From DASQZK01 sp963763215 (GTDB lineage Bacteria; Bacteroidota; Bacteroidia; Bacteroidales; GCA-2748055): a stretch of 64,000 nucleotides of DNA. The stretch spans positions 248,001-312,000 of the forward strand of contig CAVXNX010000031.1 in assembly GCA_963763215.1 (NCBI GenBank), given 5' to 3'. The position numbers and the translations under genes were made by a program. Of this stretch, positions 9,833 to 19,004 are shown piece by piece; within the stretch, counting starts at the first letter, position 1, and each line of letters starts with the position of its first letter. The notes beneath the pieces were generated by a model. The model made no database searches. It was given only the letters and a program-made list of their open reading frames with translations, and was not told the DNA's origin.

Positions 9833-11212
9833 ATGAAAAAAATTCTGCTCCTTCTGTTACCTGCCCTCATGGCAGGAATGTGGGCCTGTGAAAAAACCGC
9901 CGACAGATCACCGGCAACGGGCCGGCTCGAATTTGTCATGGAAGGCACGGGAACACTCAAATCGGCCCCTGCCGACACGATCACTCCCGGTTCATACAAA
10001 CTGCTCCTTTCCGTCACCGACCCTGCCGGAGCACCGGTTTTCGAGGACCGGCTCGTTAATCTTTACCGCTTTGGCGATGGCTTCACCAGTGAAAAAATAG
10101 AGATCGGGAGCGGAAATTTTCTCCTGACAAAATTCATGGTCCTGGATGCTTCCGGAACCGTCATCTATGCCTCGCCGGTCGAAGGATCTTCGCGAGCCTA
10201 CCTGGTCAACGACCCCCTGCCCCTCAGCTTTGCCATCAGGGCGGGCGAAGTGACCACCCTGAAACCCGAAGTTCTCCGTGTAAACGGCGCTCAACCCTCC
10301 GACTTCGGTTATGCCGAGTTCGGGATGCAGATCGTTAACCCCCTGCCCGTTTTCGTCCTGGCCATGCTCAATAACCCGATGGTCATGGCGCCCACACAGA
10401 TCACCGATGCCACCCTGCTGGTCTCGGCCGGAAATGGATGGTCGCATACCTTTCAGCTCGAGAGAAAAGTGAACAGGATCGAAGTGAAAAAAGGATTCCG
10501 GCAATATACCTTCGAAGTGATGAAAGACGGCTATGAACCAGCCAAATACCTATTCAGCGAAGCAGACCTGCACCTGTCCTCGCCCGAAAACCCCATTGTG
10601 CTCAATATCCCCTGGCCTCCTCTCGATACCCTCACGCTGCAACCCGGGCCGGAAAAGGGAAAGGATGCCATGATCTCCGACCTGGACCCCGACAGCAACT
10701 TTGGGAATTGGCCGTACTTCGAGGCCAGTTATCTTTCCGAATCCCCGCTGACGGTCATGCGCACCAATAGCAGTCTGATCTGGTTCGACCTGAATGCCGT
10801 TCCCAAAAGCGCCACGATCAAAAGAGTCCTGCTGACCCTGCATTTCGAAAAACCGCTCTGGGATTCCGTCGTCTATCCTGCTCCAACTGACGTTTGGTAC
10901 GGTGCCGTCTTCCAGAAGATCACCGGGCCCTGGGAAGAAGGAACGGTGACCTGGAACACCCGGCCTCCCACCACAGAGGCAAACCAGGTGTATATCACCC
11001 CTCAGCCACAAATGAGTACAAACGCCCGGATCTACGATGTCACCTCCCTGTATGTGACCCAAACGGACGCCGCCTTCCCCGACCTCGGGTTCATGTTCAG
11101 GCTGTATCCCTCACCGCAGTTCCCCGGATTCCGCTTTGCCTCCAGCGATTACCCCATTGCGGAAATGCGGCCGCGGCTAAATGTTTACTATTCCCTCCCG
11201 GACAATCGTTGA
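9833..11212 (+). CDS. DNRLRE-domain lipoprotein
   Basis: A 459-residue protein with a lipoprotein signal (MKKILLLLLPALMAGMWAC; cysteine at residue 19). The first half (about residues 30-255) is a beta-rich region with no assigned family, resembling DUF-type domains of surface proteins. The second half has the DNRLRE pattern: a start like PGPEKGKDAMISD, a solid hydrophobic strand SSLIWFDLN, and WEEGTVTWNTRPP, typical of this jelly-roll, carbohydrate-binding-like fold. Expected at the outer membrane, facing either side. It has its own promoter. Function unknown. Confidence 0.75.
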   Translation: MKKILLLLLPALMAGMWACEKTADRSPATGRLEFVMEGTGTLKSAPADTITPGSYKLLLSVTDPAGAPVFEDRLVNLYRFGDGFTSEKIEIGSGNFLLTKFMVLDASGTVIYASPVEGSSRAYLVNDPLPLSFAIRAGEVTTLKPEVLRVNGAQPSDFGYAEFGMQIVNPLPVFVLAMLNNPMVMAPTQITDATLLVSAGNGWSHTFQLERKVNRIEVKKGFRQYTFEVMKDGYEPAKYLFSEADLHLSSPENPIVLNIPWPPLDTLTLQPGPEKGKDAMISDLDPDSNFGNWPYFEASYLSESPLTVMRTNSSLIWFDLNAVPKSATIKRVLLTLHFEKPLWDSVVYPAPTDVWYGAVFQKITGPWEEGTVTWNTRPPTTEANQVYITPQPQMSTNARIYDVTSLYVTQTDAAFPDLGFMFRLYPSPQFPGFRFASSDYPIAEMRPRLNVYYSLPDNR

Positions 11213-11351
11213 TCGTCGCGTTCACGACCTCTCCCCCTTCATCCCTTATTTAAATTAAATCTGTTTATCTAAATATGTCGGTAAATAGATATTTAAAATT
11301 GGGAAATATGGATTTTATTCTGTTTTTTTGTTGTGTTAAATAAATAACATC

Positions 11352-11530
11352 TCGATCCCGGTTCTCTAAGGTCCTAAGCTATGAATACCGGGACGCGGGT
11401 TCGGAAGGAAACGACCGGGCCTCCCGAAGGAACGAAGGTTCCCGAATTGGAAAGAGGTGCAGGAAAATTTTTGCACGGGAGAGGACATCAGAACTCTCTC
11501 CGAACCGACGGGCGGCCGGTCCAAACATCA
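11352..11530 (+). ncRNA. Structured leader, candidate riboswitch of the molybdenum cofactor operon
   Basis: The 322-base gap before the TSUP gene holds an AT-rich stretch (11250-11350) and then a GC-rich block full of inverted repeats. An early hairpin pairs TCCCGGT with ACCGGGA; a long outer stem pairs GGTTCGGA with TCCGAACC; inside it are CGGG-cct-CCCG, GGAAC-gaag-GTTCC, a GTGCA/TGCAC hairpin and GAGAG/CTCTC. Such a multi-branched leader before a molybdenum cofactor operon suggests a cofactor-sensing RNA, but I do not recognise the published Moco consensus with certainty. It could be another regulatory RNA. Confidence 0.45.
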
Positions 11531-11534
11531 ACCT

Positions 11535-12266
11535 ATGGACTGGATCTTCTTTGTGACTCTCTTTGTTCTGGCTTTTCTCTACAGCTCGGTAGGTCATGGA
11601 GGCGGCAGCGGCTACCTGGCCATCATGGCCTTATGGGCCTTTTCGCCCCTGGTCATGAAAACCTCGGCCCTTACCCTCAACCTCTTCGTTTCGAGCGTCG
11701 CCTTTTACAATTTTTACCGTGCCGGCTATTTCCGCTGGAAGATCCTTCTGCCTTTTATCATCACCTCCGTGCCGATGGCCTGGCTGGGGGCATCCATTCA
11801 TGTCCAGCCCCGTGTGTACAAGATCATCCTGGGGGTTTTCCTGTTCATCGCCACGCTGCGTATGATCATCCAGACCAACACGCCGGAGGGAAGACACGGC
11901 CCCTGCCCGTGGCTCATCGGACTGGTTACCGGTGCTTTCCTGGGCTTTTTTTCAGGCATGATCGGTATCGGTGGCGGTATCATCCTCAGTCCCCTGCTCA
12001 TCCTGATGCGATGGTCGACGATCAAGGAAGCCGCTGCCATCTCCGCGGCATTCATCTTCCTCAATTCGGCAAGCGGCCTGACCTCGACGATCTTTTCAGC
12101 AACCGGCGCAAACTGGGCAGAACACATCGCCCTGATGATCTTCATCACCATCCTGGGAGGAATGCTTGGAAGTTATACGGGAAGTTTCCGCGTTTCCACA
12201 CGGTCACTGAAGTACATGCTGGCGGGTGTCCTTTTTATCGCCAGCTTTAAATTATTTCTCTACTGA
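11535..12266 (+). CDS. TSUP (TauE/SafE) family membrane transporter
   Basis: A 243-residue polytopic protein with about seven to eight membrane segments in two pseudo-repeats. Each repeat has the family glycine-rich motif: YSSVGHGGGSGYLA near residue 16 and GMIGIGGGIILSP near residue 145. TSUP proteins move sulfite, sulfonates or other sulfur anions. Placement at the head of a molybdenum cofactor operon, with a 3-gene overlap chain behind it, suggests a sulfur-related or oxyanion role, which is inference. Its stop overlaps the next start (TGATG), implying coupled translation. The start at 11535 begins the first membrane helix. Confidence 0.8.
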   Translation: MDWIFFVTLFVLAFLYSSVGHGGGSGYLAIMALWAFSPLVMKTSALTLNLFVSSVAFYNFYRAGYFRWKILLPFIITSVPMAWLGASIHVQPRVYKIILGVFLFIATLRMIIQTNTPEGRHGPCPWLIGLVTGAFLGFFSGMIGIGGGIILSPLLILMRWSTIKEAAAISAAFIFLNSASGLTSTIFSATGANWAEHIALMIFITILGGMLGSYTGSFRVSTRSLKYMLAGVLFIASFKLFLY

Positions 12267-12812
12267 TGAAAACGCTGAAGAACTGGATCATCATTGCCGG
12301 GAATGGCAGAAATACGGGGAAGACGACCCTGGCCTGCCGGATCATCGCCCGTGCGGAGAGACGCGGGCATCGTGGGGATAAAAATTTCGCCCCACCGGCA
12401 TCTCCTTGCACCCGGGGAAGACGTTCTTTTCAGCAATGGCGACTATGACATTGTCAGGGAGAGATTCCTGACATCCAAAGACAGCTCACGGATGCTAAAA
12501 GCCGGTGCTGCAGAGGTATTTTACGTGCAGTGTCCCGACGAGGCTCTTGATGAAGCCCTCGGGAAACTCGAAGAACTCACGGCTGGTCGGCCGGTGGTCT
12601 GCGAGTCGGGCGGCCTCGGAAGGCTGGTCAGTCCTGCTTTTTTCATCATGGTGGTTGCCGGTGGACGTGAGGTCAAACCCGGCGTGGATGAAAACGTCCG
12701 CCGCGCCGACATCGTGACCGGGCTCGATGAGGCCCGGGAATACCCGTCCGCCTTTGCTTTTGAATTCCGCGATCGAACATGGCTAAAAACAATGGCTTAT
12801 GATACGATTTGA
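12266..12812 (+). CDS. MobB-like P-loop protein (frameshift)
   Basis: About 182 residues. The N-terminus has a clear Walker A (AGNGRNTGKTTLA, residues 11-23) of the MobB / SIMIBI kind. The frame breaks near 12368-12378; the second frame continues with GIKISPHRHLL, a central DIVRERF and CESGGLGRL, and a late ENVRRADIVTG. MobB-type GTPases assist attachment of nucleotides to molybdopterin; the context (between TSUP and moeA, overlapping both) supports that, but the second half is divergent so the exact role is uncertain. The end overlaps the moeA start by 14 bases. Confidence 0.65.
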
Positions 12813-13962
12813 AGACGCCCGGCGCATCATCGAAGAGTTCCCCTACACTCCGGCCGTCGAAATGACCGCTCTTTCAGGGGCCCTGTATCGCGTCCTCGCG
12901 GAGGACATCCGGGCGGATATGGACATGCCGCCGTTCGACAAATCGGCGATGGATGGCTTTGCCTGCCGGCGCAACGACCTGCCGGGTCCCCTCCGGGTAA
13001 CTGGCACCATTGCTGCCGGAAGGGAAACCGGGATCCATATCGGTGCCGGGGAATGCGCCCGGATCATGACCGGCGCCAAGGTCCCCCCGGGCGCCGACTG
13101 CGTCATCATGCTCGAAGATACGGAGAGCGATCCTGATGGCCGCACGGTCAGATTCACGGCCACGCAGGACCCCGGTCGAACATCTGCCTGGCGGGAGAGG
13201 ACGTCCGTCAGGGCGACATCCTTCTCAAACGGGGCACTCTTCTGGAACCTCGCCATATGCCGGTTCTGGCCGGCATGGGATACGCCCGGCCGCAGGTATA
13301 TGCCAGGCCGGCTGTGGGTATCTTCGTGACCGGTGATGAACTGGTGGATGCCGGTATCAAACCCACAGGGGCCAAAATCAGGAACAGCAACGGGCCGCAG
13401 CTGGAAGCCCAGTGCACGGCTATGCATCTGCCCGTGGTCAACTACGGCATCATCCCCGATTCAAAAGATGCCCTGCGTGAAGTACTGGAACGCTCAACCG
13501 CGGGAAAATACGGTGACCCTCATCTCCGGCGGGGTTTCGGTGGGCGACTTCGATTACGTCCCCGGGATCATCCATGATGCGGGCTTCGAAACACGGTTTC
13601 ACGGCATGCGCGCCAAACCCGGAAAACGAACCCTTTTTGCTTCCGGAAGCGGACGGTTTGTCTTCGGCCTGCCGGGCAACCCGGTATCGGCACTGGTGCA
13701 GTTCGAGATGCTGGTCAAACCCATGCTTCTGCTTCTTCAGGGCGCCACACACCTCCCGTCCATGGAAGAATACATCCTCGCATCCGCGTACCCGCTTAAA
13801 AACAACGAAAGGACGACCTTTGTGCCCGTGATCATCAATGCGAAGGGCACGGTTGAACCGGTGGAATACCACGGTTCGGCGCATATCTTTGCTTATGCCG
13901 GGGCCAATGGCATCATGGAAATCCCGGAGGGCTCCGATCATCTTAAAAAAGGACAACCGTTC
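12799..13962 (+). CDS. moeA: Molybdopterin molybdenumtransferase MoeA (two frameshifts)
   Basis: Inserts molybdate into adenylylated molybdopterin. Family motifs in order: PPFDKSAMDGFA, IMTGAKVPPGADCVIMLEDT, VGIFVTGDELVDAG, LISGGVSVGDFDYV and FGLPGNPVSALVQFE. Frameshifts lie near 13165-13175 (after a CCCC run; the other frame reads NICLAGEDVRQGD) and near 13500-13510 (GGGAAAA). The joined length, about 388 residues, is normal. No stop codon separates it from moaA: the frame runs through KKGQPF into MYDAYNRHINYL, so 13962 is only the inferred boundary. Confidence 0.87.
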
Positions 13963-14765
13963 ATGTACGACGCTTATAACCGGCATATCAACTACCTCAG
14001 GATCTCGGTGACCGACCGCTGTAACCTGAGATGCCTGTACTGCATGCCCGCCACCGGGATCCCCCTCGTAAACCACGACGACATCCTGAGTTTCGAGGAG
14101 ATCACCGGCTTTGTCCGGGTGGCTGTCGGTGCCGGGCGTCGATAAAGTCCGGATTACCGGCGGCGAACCCCTGGTCACGGAAGGGCATCGCCGCCCTCGT
14201 GGCCATGCTTTCGGCTATTCCGGGGATCCGCGACCTGTCCATGACCACCAACGGCATTCTTCTTGAGCGATATGCCGAAGAACTGAAATCAGCCGGTCTG
14301 CACAGGGTCAATGTCAGCCTCGACACAACCGATCCCCGGAGATACCGCGAAATCACCCGCACAGGCGAACTGGACCGGGTGCTTGCGGGTATCGCGGCAG
14401 CAGAAAAAGCCGGCCTGGCCCCCATTAAGCTGAACTGTGTGGTGAAAGCCTCCAAACAGGAAAAAGATGCACAGGGAGTGGGCGCTTTCGCCCGTGAACA
14501 TGGGTACATGATCCGCTATATCCGGGAAATGGATCTGGCCAGGGGAGTTTTTTATAAAGTCGACGGCGGGGAGGGTGGAAAATGCAGCACCTGCAACCGT
14601 CTCAGGCTCACCGCCACCGGCGATGTCAAACCCTGCCTCTTCAATACCGCCGCATACAACATCCGGACCCTGGGCAATGAAGAGGCGCTCCGGCGGGCCG
14701 TGAAGAACAAGCCGGCAAGCGGAACCCTGGACGCCTCGGGACATTTTTCCGCCATCGGAGGATAA
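13963..14765 (+). CDS. moaA: GTP 3',8-cyclase MoaA, short form (two frameshifts)
   Basis: First enzyme of molybdenum cofactor synthesis, a radical SAM protein with two 4Fe-4S clusters. The N-terminal cluster motif is CNLRCLYC; the C-terminal ligands are CSTCNRLRLTATGDVKPC; the protein ends in GG, the tail needed for catalysis. Frameshifts occur near 14140 (GCCGGGCGTCG) and near 14172. The joined protein is about 268 residues, some 60 shorter than typical MoaA: the segment between MIRYIREMDL and the C-terminal cysteines is compressed. I recall similarly short MoaA forms in Bacteroidota. It shares a reading frame with moeA. Confidence 0.85.
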
Positions 14766-14784
14766 ATCATTTTGCATCCATCAT

Positions 14785-15237
14785 ATGAAAGAACTATCAC
14801 ATACCGACAAAAAAGGCCGTGCCGCCATGGTCGACACCGGCCATAAACCCATTCAGCGACGGACGGCCGTGGCCGAAGGGATGATCAGCCTCAGCCCTGA
14901 AGCCCGAGGCTGATCCGTGAAAATGGCATGAAAAAGGGAGATGTGCTGAGTATCTCCGAATTTGCCGGGATCCAGGGAGGGAAACAGACCTCCTCACTCA
15001 TCCCGTTGTGCCATCCCCTGCTGATCGACAAACTGGACGTCAGGGCCGAGATCATCCCTGAAGGGGTCAAGGTGACCTCCGAGGTGCACTGCAACGGCCG
15101 GACCGGCGTGGAAATGGAAGCGCTTACTGCCGTCAGCATCGCCCTGCTCACCGTCTACGACATGTGCAAGGCCGTCGACAAGAACATGACCATCCAGTGA
15201 TATCCGCCTTGTTTCCAAAGAAAAAACCGACCTGTAA
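14785..15237 (+). CDS. moaC: Cyclic pyranopterin monophosphate synthase (two frameshifts)
   Basis: Works with MoaA to form cyclic pyranopterin monophosphate. The start is typical (MKELSHTDKKGRAAMVD). Conserved pieces seen: KKGDVLSISEFAGIQGGKQTSSLIPLCHPL and GVEMEALTAVSIALLTVYDMCKAVDK with the active-site lysine. Two frameshifts: near 14905-14915 (SPEARG in one frame, RLIRENG in the next) and near 15197-15201, after which the next frame gives the standard tail DIRLVSKEKTDL and a TAA at 15235-15237. It starts 20 bases after moaA and ends 13 bases before the MOSC gene. Confidence 0.85.
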
Positions 15238-15249
15238 GAATATCAACCG

Positions 15250-16198
15250 ATGAAAGATACCGAACCAGCAGCTGTCCTGCAGATTAAAAGCGTCAATATT
15301 TCAGAACGGAAGGGAACCATTAAAAAGCCGGCCGGTTCCATCACCCTCGACCGTCAGGGTGTGCAGTCGGACGCCCATGCCGGCAACTGGCACCGCCAGG
15401 TCAGCCTTCTCGGAACAGAAAGCATCCGTAAGTTTGAAGAGGAAGCCGGGCGGTCGATCCGCTATGGTGAATTTGCGGAGAACATCACCACAGAAGGAGC
15501 GTCGCTCTTCCACATGCACCCGCTCGACATTCTCATGAACGAAAAGGTCCGGCTGGAAGTCACTCAGATCGGGAAGAAATGCCATGGCGACAACTGCAGC
15601 ATCTTCCGCGAGGTGGGGAACTGCGTCATGCCCAAAGAGGGAATTTTTGCCCGGGTCCTGGAAGGCGGGGAGCTGACTGCCGGAGATGAGCTTCGCTACT
15701 ACCCCCACACCTTCAGGAGCGGGATCATCACCCTGAGCGACAGGGCCTCAGCAGGGCGAATATGAAGACATCAGCGGAAAAGTCATCGAAAAGCAGCTCG
15801 GTGAATTCTTCACGCAACAACAGATGCCGGGGATCAGTGAACGGCGGATCATTCCCGATGAACCCGGGCTTCTCGCGGAGGCGGTGTCGACAATGACCGT
15901 GAACGGGTTTGATTATATTTTCACCACGGGCGGCACAGGCATCGGTCCGCGCGATATCACCCCCGACGTGATCCTTCCCCTTCTCGACCGGGAGATCCCC
16001 GGGATCATGGATCACATCCGGATAAAATACGGCACGGACCTCCCCCAGGCTCTGCTCAGCCGTTCTGTCGCAGGAGTGATCGGAAAAACCCTCATTTTTG
16101 CCCTTCCCGGGAGCCCGAAAGCCGTGGGCGAGTACCTTTCGGAAATCCTCAGAATCCTGATGCACGCCACCCTTATGGTTCATGGACTGGGGCACTGA
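15250..16198 (+). CDS. MOSC-MogA two-domain molybdenum cofactor protein (frameshift)
   Basis: The first about 155 residues form a MOSC domain (VQSDAHAGNWHRQVSLL, IRYGEFAENITTEG, GKKCHGDNCSIF with the conserved cysteine). The second part is a MogA/MoaB-type adenylyltransferase: GIITLSDRASAG, FTTGGTGIGPRD, and ALPGSPKAVGEY. The frame slips near 15755 in a GGG run; the next frame continues exactly (EYEDISGKVIEKQL). MOSC domains carry sulfur to the cofactor and MogA activates molybdopterin by adenylylation. This domain combination is known in other bacteria. It is the last gene of the cofactor operon. Confidence 0.82.
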
Positions 16199-16342
16199 AA
16201 CCCTCACCATGACCAGGCCCAAAATCCAGCCTGTTCCATGATCACTTCAGGAAATATTTGGCGGATTCAATGCAAAAACACATCTTTGCCATAACCTCCG
16301 GAGGTGTGGCAGGCGGTAAAACGATATCCGGAATCCCCTGAC

Positions 16343-16359
16343 CGGGAGTGCCCGTTTTT
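16343..16359 (+). terminator. Weak intrinsic terminator after the cofactor operon
   Basis: CGGG-agtg-CCCG followed by TTTTT. The stem is only four base pairs, so this is a weak candidate; no other terminator was seen in the 234-base gap before the endonuclease gene. Confidence 0.3.
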
Positions 16360-16432
16360 AATATGAACATGTGCAGGCTCAGGCAAGACGGCATGAGGTC
16401 ACTCCCCTGAAGATGCCAAAATTACCCCGACA

Positions 16433-17789
16433 ATGAAGACAACCTGTGTGAAGACACTCCAGGTGTTGACCTTTTTGCTCTTTACGGTTCTGACCTACGG
16501 ACAGATCCCGGCGGGCTACTATGATGCTGCCAACAATCTCAGCGGCGCTGATCTCAAAGCTGCACTCCATAACATCATCAAGGGACATAAGGAATACCCA
16601 TATACCTCTTCCAACACCGATGTCTGGGACATCCTGAAAGTTGCCGATCAGGACCCCGCCAATCCGTCCAATGTGATCCTGATCTATACCGGCTGGAGCG
16701 TCAACGCTGCCCAGGAATACAATAACGGCAGCGGCTGGAACCGTGAACATGTCTGGGCCAAATCCCGGGGGGATTTCGGAACCACCGAAGGACCCGGAAC
16801 CGATTGTCATAACCTCCACGCCTCCGACATCGCCGTCAATACCAAGCGCGACAACCGGTGGTTTGACTCATGCAGCACACCTTACAATGTGGGAACGGTC
16901 TTCACCGGCTGCTATTTCAGTAATACCGACTGGACCTGGCAGCCCCGCGAGGGGGCGAAAGGCGACGTGGCCCGGACGATCTTCTACATGGCCACCCGAT
17001 ATGAAGGCGACAATGGCGAACCCGACCTCGAGGTGATCGAGGATATTCCCGCTGACAGGTCCACCACACAGCCCGTACATGCCAGGCTGAGCACCCTGCT
17101 GAGATGGAACGCCGAGGACCCCATCGACGATTTCGAACGTCACCGCAACGATGTCGTCTATGGTTTCCAGCACAACCGGAACCCTTACATCGACCATCCC
17201 GAATTCGTGGAGCAAGGTGTTTGGCTCACCCGCACCCAACGAAATCCCCAATATTTCAGAAATTACCGTCACACCCGAAGAGCCGATGGCATCGGAGATC
17301 TTCTCCATTTCGGCTCTCGTGGTCGATCCCGATGGCACCCTTTCCAGCGTAACCGTCGACTGGGGAATTTCTGAAAACGAAATGAACAATGAGGCCGGGA
17401 TGATCTTCACCGGTAGCCGGTATGTGACCACCATCGAACCACCTGCCGGGGGAACTGAAATCTACTACATGATCTCGGCCACCGATAACTCGGGTGATTC
17501 CGGCCGGTCGCAGATCCTCCATTTCACCCTCGGACAGGCCAACGCGGTACTGCCGGTAGGACACGATAATCTGAAAATTTATCCCAATCCCGCGGGTGAA
17601 AAACTCATCATCTCGGGCCAGGGTCATTATTCCTACACTATCCTGAGCCTTTCCGGAGAAATCCTCAAAACAGGGACCGGTCCGGCCGTCATCAGCCTCC
17701 GGACAATCCCGGCAGGATATTACCTGATCAGAGTGAAAAATTCCGTCAATGGGACAGTGGTCACCAGACCGCTGATCATCACGCATTGA
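16433..17789 (+). CDS. Secreted endonuclease I family protein with T9SS tail (frameshift)
   Basis: Signal peptide (MKTTCVKTLQVLTFLLF..., ends near TYGQ), then an endonuclease I (PF04231-like) catalytic domain with the metal-binding histidine motif GWNREHVWAKSRG and DCHNLHASD. The frame shifts near 17210-17225; the next frame carries an Ig-like/fibronectin-like segment (ITVTPEEP...YYMISATD) and ends in a type IX secretion sorting domain (LKIYPNPAGEKLIISG ... GYYLIRVKN). Joined length about 450 residues. Expected to be anchored on or released from the cell surface and to digest extracellular DNA or RNA for nutrients. Confidence 0.85.
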
Positions 17790-17806
17790 AACTGATAGGC
17801 AGCCGT

Positions 17807-18937
17807 CTATCGGGCGATGGACGGAAAGACAAAGGCGCCGGGAATAATGCCCACACGAAGGGTATCTTCGGGAATCCCGGCAGGGGAATAGCGGAAGACG
17901 ACGCCTTGCTGGACATTATCGATCGCATCGCCGGCATAGACCTCCGAGGTGGCCGGATCAATTCCCAGGCTGTAAAAAAGCTGGTTGTCGCCGGCGGGGA
18001 TGAAAGGTTCCCCGGGCAGGGCCATGGCCCCGACAGGCATCCGCCAGATCCCCCCGTTGATGAAGTACAGCGTGTCACTCCCTCCGTTAAGATGGACCTC
18101 CGATGCCCAGTGCCCGGCCTCAAGGGGAAATACCTTTTCAACCGTCCTGGTCAATGGGTCGATCCTCACCAGTCCGGGCTGGCCGTTCCCATATGCACTG
18201 TTCGCATAGCCTCCGTCACAGATCACCCAAAGCTTCCCGTTCCTGTCAAGCACCATGGATGACGGCTGCTTCAGTACCTGCACCGAATCGACAACTGCAT
18301 CTTTCTCCGGATCGATGACCAGGATCTGGTTGTCGTAACTGTAACAGTTTGTGAAAATGAACCGGTCCCATCCCACAAACTGTTCAGTGGGATGCTGGTA
18401 AAACCTGCCGGAATGATTGTCCACATTGATGGTGCCGGTAATGGCCAAAGTTGAAGGATCGACGATGCTGATGGCCTTTGCATACAGATCACTCACGTAG
18501 GCTTTTTCATCCGAAAAAAAATACATGTACCGTGGCGAAGTCAGTCCCGTGATCTTCTTTATGAAGGAGAAAGCCGCCAAAGCCGGGTATTTTCCCATAT
18601 TTACCGCCACGATCTTCCCGGAATTATTGACCACAATGTAAAGCAGGCCATCATGCAAAGTGGCTGAAAAGGCCACATCACCAAGGGGAAAACCATTCTG
18701 GTTATAAAAAACATCGTTGACGAGTTTCCCGGAAGCGGCATCATAATAACTCACGGATGAATTCCCGTACATGAAGTTCCCCTCGTTCAGGATGATGACC
18801 GGGTGCCCGCTCTCCATTTCCGTCATACGGATATCGGGCTTATGCCGGTCCGTCCAGTTCTCATCTTTCATGCAGGACGAAAGCATCAGGATGAAAGGGG
18901 TCATCCAAAGAAAAACCAGCCGGGGAGATATCCGCAT
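17807..18937 (-). CDS. btuG: BtuG-like surface lipoprotein (YncE/DUF5074 beta-propeller)
   Basis: A 376-residue lipoprotein (MRISPRLVFLWM..., lipobox ILMLSSC). The mature part is a beta-propeller of the YncE/DUF5074 type: the opening ILNEGNFMYGNSSVSYYD and PLGDVAFSATLHDGLLYIVVNN recurs in characterised BtuG proteins, surface B12-binding partners of BtuB in Bacteroides. The start at 18937 is preferred over 18991 because it begins the signal. It is the third gene of a minus-strand operon behind a cobalamin riboswitch and directly follows the TonB receptor, which strongly supports cobalamin capture. It converges with the endonuclease gene. Confidence 0.8.
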   Translation of the reverse strand: MRISPRLVFLWMTPFILMLSSCMKDENWTDRHKPDIRMTEMESGHPVIILNEGNFMYGNSSVSYYDAASGKLVNDVFYNQNGFPLGDVAFSATLHDGLLYIVVNNSGKIVAVNMGKYPALAAFSFIKKITGLTSPRYMYFFSDEKAYVSDLYAKAISIVDPSTLAITGTINVDNHSGRFYQHPTEQFVGWDRFIFTNCYSYDNQILVIDPEKDAVVDSVQVLKQPSSMVLDRNGKLWVICDGGYANSAYGNGQPGLVRIDPLTRTVEKVFPLEAGHWASEVHLNGGSDTLYFINGGIWRMPVGAMALPGEPFIPAGDNQLFYSLGIDPATSEVYAGDAIDNVQQGVVFRYSPAGIPEDTLRVGIIPGAFVFPSIAR

Positions 18938-19004
18938 GGCATCTCCGCCTTGACACGGCTTACGGGCGGGTATTGCTGGCCTGATTCCCATCTTTGTTCC
19001 TTAC

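Noticed and set aside
11381..12250. 289-codon plus-strand frame over the TSUP gene
   Set aside because: Proline/arginine/histidine-rich translation typical of a wrong frame; the TSUP frame has two conserved glycine-rich motifs.
16270..16341. Small gene MQKHIFAITSGG... in the gap after the Moco operon
   Set aside because: Only 23 codons, no ribosome-binding site or family resemblance.
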